Below, piece by piece: positions 33,780 to 44,313 of a stretch of DNA of 64,000 nt. This DNA comes from Streptomyces sp. NBC_01351 (GTDB taxonomy: Bacteria; Actinomycetota; Actinomycetes; Streptomycetales; Streptomycetaceae), in NCBI RefSeq assembly GCF_036237315.1, contig NZ_CP108356.1, positions 620,001 to 684,000 on the forward strand. Direction: 5' to 3'. The notes beneath the pieces were generated by a model. That model was not told the origin of the DNA. It saw only the letters and a program-made list of their open reading frames with translations, and ran no database searches. The position numbers were made by a program, and so were the translations under genes. The number at the start of each line of letters is the position of its first letter. The first letter of the stretch is position 1.

Positions 33780-35025
33780 GGTCACTCCTTGACCGGGGTT
33801 CGACCGAGATGACGAATCCGCTGCGGGGCCGGGTGGGGATCCGGCTCAGCGGGATGGACAGGTCTTGTTGCGGTACGACGAGGTCCAGACGGGCGAGGTC
33901 CGACGCGAGCGTGGTGAGCAGCGAGAGGGTGACGTCCTCGCCCGGACACCGGTGGCCGGTCCGCGCGTCCCCGCCGCCCTGCGGGATCAGTTCGGCGACG
34001 CCGCCGGGATCGTGGCCCAGGAAGCGCCCCGGGGAGAAGTGGTAGGGCCGCGGCCACAGCGCGGGGTCGTGGTGGTGCCCGTACACGTCGAGGAGGAGGA
34101 GCGTTCCGGCCGGGACCTGCTCACCGGCGAAGGTGATGTCGTGGGCGGCCAGGCCGCCGATGAAGGGCACGAACGGATAGAAGCGACGGACCTCGTGGGC
34201 GAAGGCGCGGGCGTGGCCCGGGTCTTCGCCGCGCAGCTGGTCACGCTGGCCGGGGTGGCGGTGCAGCGCGTGCGCGGCGAACGTGACGAACCAGGTGATG
34301 GCGACGGTCGGACGGATGATGTTGAGGATGTCGACGGCCGCCGTGTGCGGATCGAGCAGGGTGCCGTCCGGTTCCCGGTGCAGGGCGATCGTCTCCACGA
34401 CCGTCCCGGAGACCAGGTGCGGGTCGTGTATGCGGACGCGTTCGACGGCGGCCAGGAGACCCTGCTCCTGGCGGCGCCTGGCGCGCCGGGCCCGTACGTG
34501 CCGGGGCCCGGCCGTGGAGAAACCCTCGACCATGGCCACGCAGTCCTCGGCGATCTCACGGGCCGCTTCGTCGGTGACCGGCAGACCCACCCAGTCGCAC
34601 ACCGCTCCCGCGAGCACGGCGGCCACTTCGTCGAACAGCACCACGCTGCGGCCCTCCCAGTCGCTCACGGCCTCGCGCCAGCCGCTCTCGACCCGCGCGC
34701 TCAGGCCGCCGATCCCCTCCGGCGACATGAGCAGCGACACCAGCAGCTCCTTGCGCCCCCGGTGGCGTGCACCGTCCAGGGTGTGGACCGCTCCCCTGCC
34801 GAAAAGGGTGTCGAGCACGGACACCGGCACGGCGCCGTGCCGCTGTACGAGGCTCTCGTCGTAGAAGAGGGCCACGGCGTCGGGACCGTGCAGCAGTACG
34901 GCGGGCCGCCCCATCAGGCGGGTGTGCACCACCGGCGCGCCGTCGTGGGCCCGGCGCAGATCGGGGGCCCAGGCATAGCCGTGGGCCAGCAGGGAGAGGG
35001 TGCTGTCGATGGCATGACCGGACAT
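33751..35025 (-). CDS. CYP152-type cytochrome P450 fatty acid peroxygenase
   Basis: 424-residue P450 of the CYP152 peroxygenase class, which uses H2O2 directly and needs no redox partner. The diagnostic Arg-Pro pair of the I-helix is present (NIIRPTVAIT, R238-P239) where ordinary P450s have an acid-alcohol pair; the Arg binds the fatty-acid carboxylate. The heme ligand is C360 in GHRCPGE, and HEVRRFYPFVPF is the K-helix ExxR region. It starts at ATG 35023-35025, only nine bases after a GGGTAG box, so the message may be nearly leaderless. It probably alpha/beta-hydroxylates or decarboxylates fatty acids, possibly consuming peroxide in stress. Confidence 0.92.
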   Translation of the reverse strand: MSGHAIDSTLSLLAHGYAWAPDLRRAHDGAPVVHTRLMGRPAVLLHGPDAVALFYDESLVQRHGAVPVSVLDTLFGRGAVHTLDGARHRGRKELLVSLLMSPEGIGGLSARVESGWREAVSDWEGRSVVLFDEVAAVLAGAVCDWVGLPVTDEAAREIAEDCVAMVEGFSTAGPRHVRARRARRRQEQGLLAAVERVRIHDPHLVSGTVVETIALHREPDGTLLDPHTAAVDILNIIRPTVAITWFVTFAAHALHRHPGQRDQLRGEDPGHARAFAHEVRRFYPFVPFIGGLAAHDITFAGEQVPAGTLLLLDVYGHHHDPALWPRPYHFSPGRFLGHDPGGVAELIPQGGGDARTGHRCPGEDVTLSLLTTLASDLARLDLVVPQQDLSIPLSRIPTRPRSGFVISVEPRSRSDHASRFQSQA

Positions 35026-35034
35026 GCCCGGCGC

Positions 35035-35040
35035 CTACCC
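35035..35040 (-). promoter_or_regulatory. GGGTAG -10 box at the P450 start
   Basis: The minus strand reads GGGTAGGCGCCGGGC directly followed by the ATG of the P450 gene. The same 15 bases precede the start codon of the gene at 44271. Confidence 0.5.
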
Positions 35041-35074
35041 GGAACGGGGGCGCGCATTCGGGCCGATTGCCGGC

Positions 35075-35368
35075 TCAGCGCCCGTCCCGGGGAGTGGGCC
35101 GTACGTCGAAGCCGCTCGGCGCCTCGGGCGCGACGGGCTCCTCGTGGACCTCGACGGCCCGGACCACGGCCGCGGCCGGCCCCGTACGTGACCACCGCAC
35201 CATCGCCTCGACGGCGTCCTCGCCCCCTTCGAACAGGGCCTCGACATCGCCGTCGGGCAGGTTGCGCACCCATCCCGACACACCGTGCGCCAGCGCCTCA
35301 CGGCGGCAGGTGTCCCGGAAGAACACGCCTTGCACGACGCCCGACACGATCACGCGCTTGCGTACCAT
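35075..35368 (-). CDS. acyP: Acylphosphatase
   Basis: 97-residue acylphosphatase that hydrolyses acyl phosphates such as acetyl phosphate. The active-site loop is in VSGVVQGVFFRDTCRREA (catalytic Arg in FFRDT) and the catalytic Asn in GWVRNLPDGDVEALFEG. The length is normal. It starts at ATG 35366-35368 and is followed 49 bases later by the P450 gene on the same strand; it is divergent from the nucleoside hydrolase gene. The C-terminal tail is slightly extended and charged. Confidence 0.95.
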   Translation of the reverse strand: MVRKRVIVSGVVQGVFFRDTCRREALAHGVSGWVRNLPDGDVEALFEGGEDAVEAMVRWSRTGPAAAVVRAVEVHEEPVAPEAPSGFDVRPTPRDGR

Positions 35369-35482
35369 GCCCCGACCCTACGGCGGGATCGAGCCGTTCT
35401 CCGGGCGCCTGCCGGTAACGGGCCGGCGCGGCGGCAGACTGAAGGGGCCCGGACCCCCGACTTCCGGACCGGAAGGAGCGAT

Positions 35483-36469
35483 GTGCCCGTTCCGATCATC
35501 ATCGACTGCGATCCAGGACACGACGACGCCCTCGCGATCATGCTGGCGGCCGGCGACCCGGCGGTCGACCTGCTGGCCATCACGACGGTCGCGGGCAATC
35601 AGACGCTCGACAAGACCACCCTGAACGCGCGCCGCGTCTGCACGGTCGCCGGGATCACCGACGTGCCCATCGCGGCCGGTTGTGACCGGCCGCTCGTCCA
35701 GCCGCTCGGCGTCGCGGCGGACGTGCACGGGGCCTCCGGCCTCGACGGGCCCATGTTCCCGGAACCCACCGTGGACATCGTCCAGGAGCACGCGGTGGAA
35801 CTCATCCACCGGACGCTGGCCGAGCATCCACGACCCGTCACCCTCGTGCCGACCGCACCGCTGACCAACATCGCCCTGCTGCTGACCCGCTATCCGCAGG
35901 ACGCCGCCCGTATCCACGAGATCGTCCTGATGGGCGGCTCGACGGAGCGGGGCAACCGCACCCCGGCGGCCGAGTTCAACGTCGTGACGGATCCCGAGGC
36001 CGCCGACATCGTCTTCCGCAGCGGCGTGCCCGTCACCATGTGCGGTCTCAACGTCACCCACCAGGCGCTGGCCACGCCCGAGGTGGTGGCCCGCTTCGAG
36101 GGGCTCGGTACGCCCCTCGGGCGCGTCTGTTCCGACCTGCTGACCTTCTTCGCGTCCACGTACCGCACGCTGTGGGGGTTCCCGCACCCGCCGCTGCACG
36201 ACCCCGTCGCGGTGGCGCGCGTCATCGACCCGGGGCTCGTGCACTGCGTGGACGCCAACGTCGTCGTGGAGTTGCACGGCCAGTACACGCGCGGCGCCAC
36301 CGTGGTGGACCTGCACCGCTACGTGGACCGCCCGGTCAACGCCAGGGCCGCGGTGCGCTTGGAGACCGACCTCTTCTGGGACCGGCTGGTCTCCGCCGTC
36401 GCGACGCTCGGGGCCCGCATGCCGCCTTCGCATCCGGATAATGGAACGACTGACCGACCGGAGAGATGA
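35483..36469 (+). CDS. Nucleoside hydrolase (IunH family)
   Basis: 328-residue ribonucleoside hydrolase that cleaves the N-glycosidic bond of nucleosides for base salvage. The calcium-binding signature IIIDCDPGHDDALAI is at the N terminus (D8, D10, D14, D15). Further family motifs are ITTVAGNQ, VLMGGSTERGNRTPAAEFN and the C-terminal HDPVAVARVIDP. The GTG at 35483 is used because GGAAGGAG is correctly spaced; the ATG two bases earlier is out of frame. The next gene begins seven bases after the stop, so the two are likely an operon. Confidence 0.93.
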   Translation: MPVPIIIDCDPGHDDALAIMLAAGDPAVDLLAITTVAGNQTLDKTTLNARRVCTVAGITDVPIAAGCDRPLVQPLGVAADVHGASGLDGPMFPEPTVDIVQEHAVELIHRTLAEHPRPVTLVPTAPLTNIALLLTRYPQDAARIHEIVLMGGSTERGNRTPAAEFNVVTDPEAADIVFRSGVPVTMCGLNVTHQALATPEVVARFEGLGTPLGRVCSDLLTFFASTYRTLWGFPHPPLHDPVAVARVIDPGLVHCVDANVVVELHGQYTRGATVVDLHRYVDRPVNARAAVRLETDLFWDRLVSAVATLGARMPPSHPDNGTTDRPER

Positions 36470-36476
36470 AGGAACG

Positions 36477-36884
36477 ATGACGCTCGAAGCAGGCCAGCGG
36501 GTGAAACTGGCGGCAGACCTCAGGCTGGCCGGGTCGGTCACCCTCGCCGAGGACGACCCGGCGGAAGTGCCGGCGCCCGTCGCCTCCGCCCTTTCCCTGG
36601 CATCGGGCACCGAGGGCGCGGTCGAGCAGGTGAACGACAACCGGGATCAGCCGCTGCCGCAGAGCCACGAGGTCCGCGAGTACCTCCGGCTCAAGTCGCT
36701 CCTGGACGATTTCGGCCACCAGATGCCGCCCGTGAGCAGGAAGCAGCTCGAGGAGCAGGTCGACTCCCTCGAACCGGAGTGGATCGCCTACCAGGGGCAG
36801 AAGCCCCGCGTCACGGTCCGCGTCCGCCTCGACAACGGCTTCGTGCTCGACGAGGCACGGGCAGAGCTCTTCACCCCCGCCTGA
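36477..36884 (+). CDS. Conserved hypothetical protein, 135 residues
   Basis: Unrecognised small soluble protein. The first 55 residues are acidic/Ala-rich (RVKLAADLRLAGSVTLAEDD); a central block HEVREYLRLKSLLDDFGHQM and the C-terminal RVRLDNGFVLDEARAELF look structured. No signal peptide, membrane helix or metal motif is seen. The ATG at 36477 follows AAGGA and lies seven bases after the nucleoside hydrolase stop, so the genes are probably co-transcribed. Confidence 0.75.
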   Translation: MTLEAGQRVKLAADLRLAGSVTLAEDDPAEVPAPVASALSLASGTEGAVEQVNDNRDQPLPQSHEVREYLRLKSLLDDFGHQMPPVSRKQLEEQVDSLEPEWIAYQGQKPRVTVRVRLDNGFVLDEARAELFTPA

Positions 36885-37067
36885 TCCGAGTTCGCGGGCG
36901 GTCCTCCCGTCAGTGGTCCGTCAGGAGTCGGCCGGTCGCCGTATGGATCGCGTCAGGGGGCGGCCACGGGCGTGCGCGGGCGGGGATGGCTTCGGTGTCC
37001 CGCCCCCGGCTGCCTCCGCGCGGCCCGGGGCGCCAACCGCAGCTCGTGGTTCCCCAGGGAGGGCCCC

Positions 37068-37430
37068 ATGTGTTTGTTCCTGTACGACGACGACCCCGAG
37101 CCCGAAGAACGGAGCCCGGCCGGGCCCCTGTACGTGCCCGCCCGGCCGGGAGGAGCGCACCTGCTGGTGCGGCTGTTCCGCACCCCGCTCGGAACGCGTA
37201 CCGCCGTCGGTTTCACCACCCCGGACCGGCTGGCCGCCACGCTCGGCGCGGACCAGCCCTGGATCCGGCTCTCCGAGGCCGCGGTGCGCGCGCTGGCCGC
37301 ACCTCTCGGCGTATCCCTGCTGACCGTCGACCCCACCCTCACGGCGCCCCCGGTCGCCTCGGCGGCGAGCCCCGGCCCGATCGGGGGGCCGATGCCACAG
37401 GTGCCCGAGACCACGGCCCGGACCGCCTGA
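37068..37430 (+). CDS. SAV_915-like small protein
   Basis: 120-residue protein of the Streptomyces SAV_915-like type, function unknown. Typical stretches are LYVPARPGGAHLLVRLFRTP, GTRTAVGFTTPDRL and QPWIRLSEAAVRALAAPLGV, followed by LLTVDPTL. The C-terminal 25 residues are Pro/Ala-rich. The ATG at 37068 has GGGAGGG upstream. A further short frame starts 14 bases after its stop. Confidence 0.78.
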   Translation: MCLFLYDDDPEPEERSPAGPLYVPARPGGAHLLVRLFRTPLGTRTAVGFTTPDRLAATLGADQPWIRLSEAAVRALAAPLGVSLLTVDPTLTAPPVASAASPGPIGGPMPQVPETTARTA

Positions 37431-37444
37431 AGGGGAGTCACGCC

Positions 37445-37558
37445 ATGACCAACACCGCCCCTTCCGGGATACCGGCCATAGGCACGAGCGCGGGGCGGCG
37501 CGAGTCGGGCAAGGTCCGAAAGAGGCGGTCTGGTCACCCGTGCAGGAGATCCGCGTAG
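37445..37558 (+). CDS. Possible 37-residue peptide
   Basis: A short frame begins at ATG 37445 with AGGGGAGTC upstream and ends at 37558. The product begins MTNTAPSGIPAIGTSAG and ends in a basic Arg/Lys-rich stretch. It could be a real peptide co-transcribed with the preceding gene, or the leftover 5' end of a lost gene. The ribosome site is its only positive evidence. Confidence 0.3.
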   Translation: MTNTAPSGIPAIGTSAGRRESGKVRKRRSGHPCRRSA

Positions 37559-37560
37559 CG
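37531..37560 (+). promoter_or_regulatory. Candidate leaderless promoter
   Basis: TGGTCA at 37531-37536 and TAGCGT at 37555-37560 are 18 bases apart, and the -10 box lies seven bases before the GTG of the next gene, which has no nearby ribosome site. This is the usual look of a leaderless Streptomyces promoter. Confidence 0.45.
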
Positions 37561-37567
37561 TGGAACC

Positions 37568-38767
37568 GTGAAGACGGTGTCGGTGTCCTGGGCGGCCGCG
37601 AGTGCCCGCCGGATGGACCGGCAGGGGCTCCTCGCCCCCGCCCCGGCCACCGAGTCCTCGCCGGCCGACATCGCCGGGCGGATGCTCGGCGCGCACGCCC
37701 AGGTGGCGTCCGCGGCGGAACTCTCCATCGCGCTGCGCCTGGAGGGCGCGACCCGCACGGACGTGCGCGACGCGCTCACCGGCGGGCACGCGCCGGCCGG
37801 AAAGGACGGCCAGACCCAAAGACCGGGACCGGGCCGGCTGGTCAAGACCTTCGGGCCGCGCGGCACCATCCACCTCCTGCCGGCCCGGGACCTGCCGTGG
37901 TGGACCGGGGCCCTGTCCTCCCTGCCCGCCCGCCCGAGCCCGTTCCGCCCGGAGGCCCGGATGACGGCCACCCAGACGGACGAGGTGGTCGCCGCGATCG
38001 GCGACGCCCTGACCGGCGCCGAACTGACGGTGGACGAGCTCACCGAGGCGATCGTGGCGCGGACCGGATCCTGGGCCGCGGACCCGGTGATGCCCTCCTT
38101 CCAGACCATGTGGCCGCGCTGGCGCCAGGTCACGCACACCGCCGCCCACCGCGGGGTACTGGCCTTCGGCCGCGACCGGGGGCGCAAGGTCACCTACACG
38201 AACCCCGGCTGCGCCCCCGCCTCCCCCACCCGGTCGGTGCACGAGCTGGTGGACCGCTACCTGCGCGCCTACGGGCCCGCCACCCCCCAGGACTTCGCCA
38301 CCTGGCTCGCCGCACCCACCGGGTGGGCCGCCGAGCTCTTCGCCACCCTCGGGCGGAGCAACCGCATCGAGGAGGTGCCCTTCGCGACCGGCCGGGCCTG
38401 GCTCGCCACCGGCGACACCGCCTTCCCGGACGAACCCGCGCGCGGGGTGCGCCTGCTCCCGTACTTCGACGCGTACGTGATCGCCGCCCGCCCCCGCGAG
38501 CTGCTCTTCCCCGGTTCCGCGGCCACCCGCGCGCTGGCCGGCGGGCAGGCCGGCAACTTCCCGGTCCTGCTGGTCGACGGTACGGCCGCCGGAGTCTGGT
38601 ACCAGCGCCGAACGGGTCGCCGCATCGCGCTCACCGTGGAGCCGCTGGAGCACCTGGGCACGGCCCACCGCCGCGCGCTGGACGAGCAGGTGGAGCGTAC
38701 GGGTGCGATGCTCGAAGCCGCCGCGGAGCTCACCCTCGGCACGGTCTCCGTAGGCCCCCACGCCTGA
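37568..38767 (+). CDS. Winged-helix DNA-binding domain protein (HTH_42/AlkX-like)
   Basis: 399-residue protein of the winged-helix HTH_42 family, related to DNA glycosylases of the AlkX/YcaQ type. Visible conserved parts are MLGAHAQVASAAELSIALRL, KTFGPRGTIHLLPARDLPWW, VHELVDRYLRAYGPATPQDF and RLLPYFDAYVIAARPRELLF. It begins at GTG 37568 without a Shine-Dalgarno site and is probably leaderless. In this family some members excise alkylated bases or interstrand crosslinks, but catalytic residues cannot be assigned here with confidence. It appears monocistronic. Confidence 0.88.
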   Translation: MKTVSVSWAAASARRMDRQGLLAPAPATESSPADIAGRMLGAHAQVASAAELSIALRLEGATRTDVRDALTGGHAPAGKDGQTQRPGPGRLVKTFGPRGTIHLLPARDLPWWTGALSSLPARPSPFRPEARMTATQTDEVVAAIGDALTGAELTVDELTEAIVARTGSWAADPVMPSFQTMWPRWRQVTHTAAHRGVLAFGRDRGRKVTYTNPGCAPASPTRSVHELVDRYLRAYGPATPQDFATWLAAPTGWAAELFATLGRSNRIEEVPFATGRAWLATGDTAFPDEPARGVRLLPYFDAYVIAARPRELLFPGSAATRALAGGQAGNFPVLLVDGTAAGVWYQRRTGRRIALTVEPLEHLGTAHRRALDEQVERTGAMLEAAAELTLGTVSVGPHA

Positions 38768-38796
38768 CGCGGCGAGCGTCGTCACGGGCGGATCTG

Positions 38797-38820
38797 GTTG
38801 ACGGCCCCCGGGGCGGGTAG
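38797..38820 (+). promoter_or_regulatory. SigB-type promoter before the DUF6328-like gene
   Basis: GTTGAC at 38797-38802 and GGGTAG at 38815-38820 have start-to-start spacing of 18. The box continues as GGGTAGGCGCG and lies 30 bases before the ATG. This is the best -35/-10 pair of the set. Confidence 0.55.
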
Positions 38821-38850
38821 GCGCGGGATCGGCACAGGGAGGTGGCCTGA

Positions 38851-39330
38851 ATGTCCACGGAGACCGGACGGGACGAGACCGCGGAGGAGCGCGCGGACCG
38901 GCGGTGGCAGGAGCTCATCCAGGAGATCCGCGTCGCCCAGACGGGCGTCCAGATCCTGTTCGGTTTCCTGCTCACGGTCGCCTTCACCCCCGTGTTCCAC
39001 GGCCTGGCCACCACCGACAAGACGACCTACATGGTCACGGTGGTCCTGGGCTCGCTGGCCACGGGTGCGCTGATCGGGCCGGTCGCCTTCCACCGTCTGG
39101 TCACGGGCCGCCGAATGAAACCCGAGACGGTCAGGTGGGCCGCGCGGATGACCTTCGTCGGCCTGGTCCTGCTGCTGGCCACCTGCTCCGCGGCCCTCTT
39201 CCTCGTCCTGCGGGTCGCCTCGGACAACTCCCTCGTCCCCTGGCTCGTGGGAGGCGTGGTGGGCTGGTACCTGCTGTGCTGGTTCGCGCTGCCGCTGTGG
39301 GTCCGGATCCGCCACACTTCCGAGGAGTGA
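38851..39330 (+). CDS. DUF6328-like four-helix membrane protein
   Basis: 159-residue inner-membrane protein of unknown function, apparently DUF6328. The charged N-terminal 40 residues contain ADRRWQELIQEIRVAQTGVQ; four hydrophobic helices follow at about 32-50, 58-78, 100-120 and 128-150, the last ending in a Trp-rich segment (WYLLCWFALPLW). The ATG at 38851 has GGGAGGTGG upstream. The promoter contains a SigB-type GGGTAG box, so it is probably stress induced. Confidence 0.86.
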   Translation: MSTETGRDETAEERADRRWQELIQEIRVAQTGVQILFGFLLTVAFTPVFHGLATTDKTTYMVTVVLGSLATGALIGPVAFHRLVTGRRMKPETVRWAARMTFVGLVLLLATCSAALFLVLRVASDNSLVPWLVGGVVGWYLLCWFALPLWVRIRHTSEE

Positions 39331-39354
39331 CGGGCCACGACCACGTCTCAGCCG

Positions 39355-39591
39355 TCATCGCGCGTTCCAGCGGAACTTCCCCCCTCCCACCCACCTGACC
39401 TCGTCCGGGTCGTCCAGGTCGTGGATCACGATGCCGGCGGCCGAGGCGATCAGGAGCACGTCCGTCATGCAGCCGGCGGTGCTGACGACCTCGCCGTCGA
39501 TCTCCACGATGCGGAACGGAGGGTCACCGGCTTGCACGCCGAGTACCGTGACCCGGGCCGTGGACATGTAGGGAATCGCGGATTCGGTCAT
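39355..39591 (-). CDS. Small conserved hypothetical protein
   Basis: 78-residue soluble protein, not recognised. It is beta-rich, with STARVTVLGVQAGDPPFRIV and EIDGEVVSTAGCMTDVLLIA, then VIHDLDDPDEVRWVGGGKFRW at the end. The ATG at 39589-39591 has GGAGG upstream; an in-frame GTG seven codons earlier would remove that site. It is convergent with the DUF6328-like gene and 57 bases downstream of fur on the same strand. Confidence 0.7.
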   Translation of the reverse strand: MTESAIPYMSTARVTVLGVQAGDPPFRIVEIDGEVVSTAGCMTDVLLIASAAGIVIHDLDDPDEVRWVGGGKFRWNAR

Positions 39592-39648
39592 GCGGAACTC
39601 GCCTCCACTCACTCGTGCCCGGAGTGGCAGTCGGCTTCTGCCCGGCGG

Positions 39649-40098
39649 TCACGGTCCAAAACCGGGCGTGTCCGTGTGCGGCGGACGGGCCGCGCAGTCA
39701 GGGCACAGCCCGCGGTAGGTGACCTCGACCTCGGAGACCGTGAAGCCGAACCGCTCCTGGGCCGGGAGGCCGGCCAGGGGGTCGCCGGTCGGGTGGACGT
39801 CTCGGATGGTGCCGCACTCGGAGCACACCAGGTGCTGGTGCGGGTGGTGCGCGTTGGGGTCGTAGCGTTTCGCGCGGCCCTGGGCGGAGACCTCCGCGAC
39901 CTCGCCGAGCGAGACCAGTTCACTGAGGGTGTTGTAGACGGTCGCCCGGGAGATCTCGGGCAGCAGCTGCGCCGCGCGGGCGTGCACCTCGTCGGCTGTG
40001 AGGTGGACGTGCTCGCCCTCCAGGACCTCCGCGACGACACGACGCTGGGACGTCATGCGCCACCCGCACTCTCGCAATCGCTCCAGCAGGTCACTCAT
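39649..40098 (-). CDS. Fur-family peroxide/metal regulator (CatR/FurA-like)
   Basis: 149-residue Fur-family repressor, most like the Streptomyces FurA/CatR peroxide sensors. The winged-helix part has RMTSQRRVVAEVL and the recognition region ISRATVYNTLSEL; the metal-sensing region has HHPHQHLVCSECG. The structural zinc site is C92-C95 and C132-C135. It is transcribed divergently from katG across 323 bases, the classic arrangement for a regulator that represses the catalase-peroxidase gene until its metal site is oxidised. An AGGTGA ribosome site precedes the ATG. Confidence 0.93.
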   Translation of the reverse strand: MSDLLERLRECGWRMTSQRRVVAEVLEGEHVHLTADEVHARAAQLLPEISRATVYNTLSELVSLGEVAEVSAQGRAKRYDPNAHHPHQHLVCSECGTIRDVHPTGDPLAGLPAQERFGFTVSEVEVTYRGLCPDCAARPPHTDTPGFGP

Positions 40099-42611
<2,513 letters not shown>

Positions 42612-42641
42612 GTCTCGGCCTGAGCCCCACCCTGTGCCCGG

Positions 42642-42673
42642 GTCCCGGTCGGTCGCTCACGGTCGGCCGGGAC
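42642..42673 (+). terminator. Terminator hairpin of katG
   Basis: GTCCCGGTCG at 42642-42651 pairs with CGGCCGGGAC at 42664-42673 (10 bp with one wobble, 12-base loop), 30 bases past the katG stop. Confidence 0.6.
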
Positions 42674-42746
42674 GGGCGGCGGCGCCCCGCATGAACGGTC
42701 CGTGCCGGGGCAGCCGCCCCCTGAAGCGTGTTCATCGGAGGTGACC

Positions 42747-43235
42747 ATGAAGGACCAGGATGTCGTCGAGGCGATCCTCGAAGACCATCGCACCATGGAG
42801 GAGCTGTTCCGCCGCATGCGGAGCGTCGAGGCCGATCGTGCGAAGGCACTGGAGGAGCTTTCGGCCCTGCTCGTCGCGCACGGCGAGGCGGAGGAGGCCG
42901 AGGTCTACGGCGCGCTCAAACGCTTCAAGAACGTGGACAACGAGGAAGTGGAGCACGGGGAGAAGGAGCACACCGAGGGCAACAAGGCGCTGCTGGCACT
43001 CCTGGAAGTGGACGACGTCGGCTCCGACGAGTGGGACGCGCGACTGGAGGACCTGGTCGAGGCGGTGACCCACCACCTGGACGAGGAGGAACGGACGATC
43101 CTCAACGGCGCCCGGGAGAACGTCCCCGACGAGCGCAGGGCCGAGCTGGGCGCCGCGTTCCTGCGGGAGCGCGGGGAGCAGCTGGCGTCCGGGTGCGGCA
43201 GCATCGAGAACGTGCGCGGCATCGTGGGCAAGTGA
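42747..43235 (+). CDS. Hemerythrin HHE-domain protein
   Basis: 162-residue hemerythrin-like protein with a four-helix bundle able to bind a di-iron site. The iron-ligand histidines and acids are in ILEDHRTMEELF, LLVAHGEAEEAEVY, EHGEKEHTEGNK and VTHHLDEEERTIL. The ATG at 42747 has a consensus GGAGGTGA site. Similar Streptomyces proteins are linked to oxygen, nitric oxide or peroxide stress. It lies 135 bases after katG, behind a terminator, and is convergent with the next gene. Confidence 0.92.
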   Translation: MKDQDVVEAILEDHRTMEELFRRMRSVEADRAKALEELSALLVAHGEAEEAEVYGALKRFKNVDNEEVEHGEKEHTEGNKALLALLEVDDVGSDEWDARLEDLVEAVTHHLDEEERTILNGARENVPDERRAELGAAFLRERGEQLASGCGSIENVRGIVGK

Positions 43236-43263
43236 CGGTCGGGGAGCGCGAGTTCAGGGGCCT

Positions 43264-44271
43264 TCAGGCGAGCGGGGTGTGGTCGGCCGGTACGGCCTCC
43301 CCCGGCGTGACGGGCCCGGGCGCCGTGCCGTCGCCGAAGGGACGTCCGCCCAGGACGGTGCGGCCGTGGGGCGCGAGCCAGGCCGCGGGGTCGGGGCCGG
43401 CCGGGACGATCCCCGTGGGGTTGATGTCGGTGTGCACCAGGTGGTAGTGCCGCTTGATGTGGTCGAAGTCGACGGTGTCGCCGAAGCCGGGCGTCTGGAA
43501 CAGGTCCCGCGCGTACGCCCAGAGCACGGGCATCTCGGTCAGCTTGTGCCGGTTGCACTTGAAGTGGCCGTGGTAGACGGCGTCGAAGCGTACGAGCGTG
43601 GTGAACAGGCGTATGTCCGCCTCGGTGATGGTGTCACCGACGAGGTAGCGGGACCGTTCGAGCCGGAGGGACAACCAGTCGAGCCGGCCGAACAGACGCG
43701 CGTACGCGTCCTCGTACGCCTCCTGGGTGCCGGCGAACCCGGCCTCGTAGACCGCGTTGTTGACGTCCTGGTAGACCACCTCGTTCACGGCGTCGATGTG
43801 CGGCCTCAGCGCGGGCGGGTAGAGCGCGGGCGCCCCGGGCCGGTGGTGGGGCGCCCACTCCAAGGACATGTCGAGCGTGATCCGGGGGAAGTCGTTGGTC
43901 ACGACCTTTCCGGTCGGGACGTCCACGACGGCGGGCACCGTGATGCCCCGGTCGTAGCCCGGATCGCGCGCGAGGTAGGCGTCCCGGAGCCGCTCGATGC
44001 CGAGCACCGGGTCACGCCCGCCGGGATCGAGGTCGAAGGTCCAGCTGCGCTCGTCGTGCACGGGACCGGCGACGGCCATCGGAAGCGCCTCCTCCAGCCC
44101 GAGGAGCCGCCGTACGATCACCGCCCGGCTCGCCCACGGACAGGCCCGGCTGACCACCAGACGGTAGCGGCCGGGCTCGACCCGGTATCCGTCGCGCCCG
44201 TCGGCGGTGATCCGCGTGGCGATGTACCGGCTGTCGCGGGAGTACCCCTTGCCCGCACTCACATAGCTCAC
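43264..44271 (-). CDS. Glutathionyl-hydroquinone reductase-like protein (Xi-class GST fold)
   Basis: 335-residue thiol transferase of the ECM4/YqjG group. The catalytic cysteine is C44 in SRACPWASRAVIV, which is the family signature CPWA; the C-terminal helical domain has VYQDVNNAVYEAGFAGTQEA and the Xi-type loop YHGHFKCNRHKL. Actinobacteria use mycothiol instead of glutathione, so the true thiol is probably mycothiol (inferred). The GTG at 44269-44271 is directly preceded by GGGTAGGCGCCGGGC, a SigB-type -10 element, giving a nearly leaderless message. Confidence 0.92.
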   Translation of the reverse strand: MSYVSAGKGYSRDSRYIATRITADGRDGYRVEPGRYRLVVSRACPWASRAVIVRRLLGLEEALPMAVAGPVHDERSWTFDLDPGGRDPVLGIERLRDAYLARDPGYDRGITVPAVVDVPTGKVVTNDFPRITLDMSLEWAPHHRPGAPALYPPALRPHIDAVNEVVYQDVNNAVYEAGFAGTQEAYEDAYARLFGRLDWLSLRLERSRYLVGDTITEADIRLFTTLVRFDAVYHGHFKCNRHKLTEMPVLWAYARDLFQTPGFGDTVDFDHIKRHYHLVHTDINPTGIVPAGPDPAAWLAPHGRTVLGGRPFGDGTAPGPVTPGEAVPADHTPLA

Positions 44272-44280
44272 GCCCGGCGC

Positions 44281-44303
44281 CTACCCGCATGCGGCCGGGG
44301 AAC
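44281..44303 (-). promoter_or_regulatory. SigB-type promoter at the GST-fold gene
   Basis: On the minus strand GTTCCC begins at 44303 and GGGTAG begins at 44286, 17 bases later; the -10 box ends nine bases before the start codon. Confidence 0.55.
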
Positions 44304-44313
44304 GCGCCCGGCG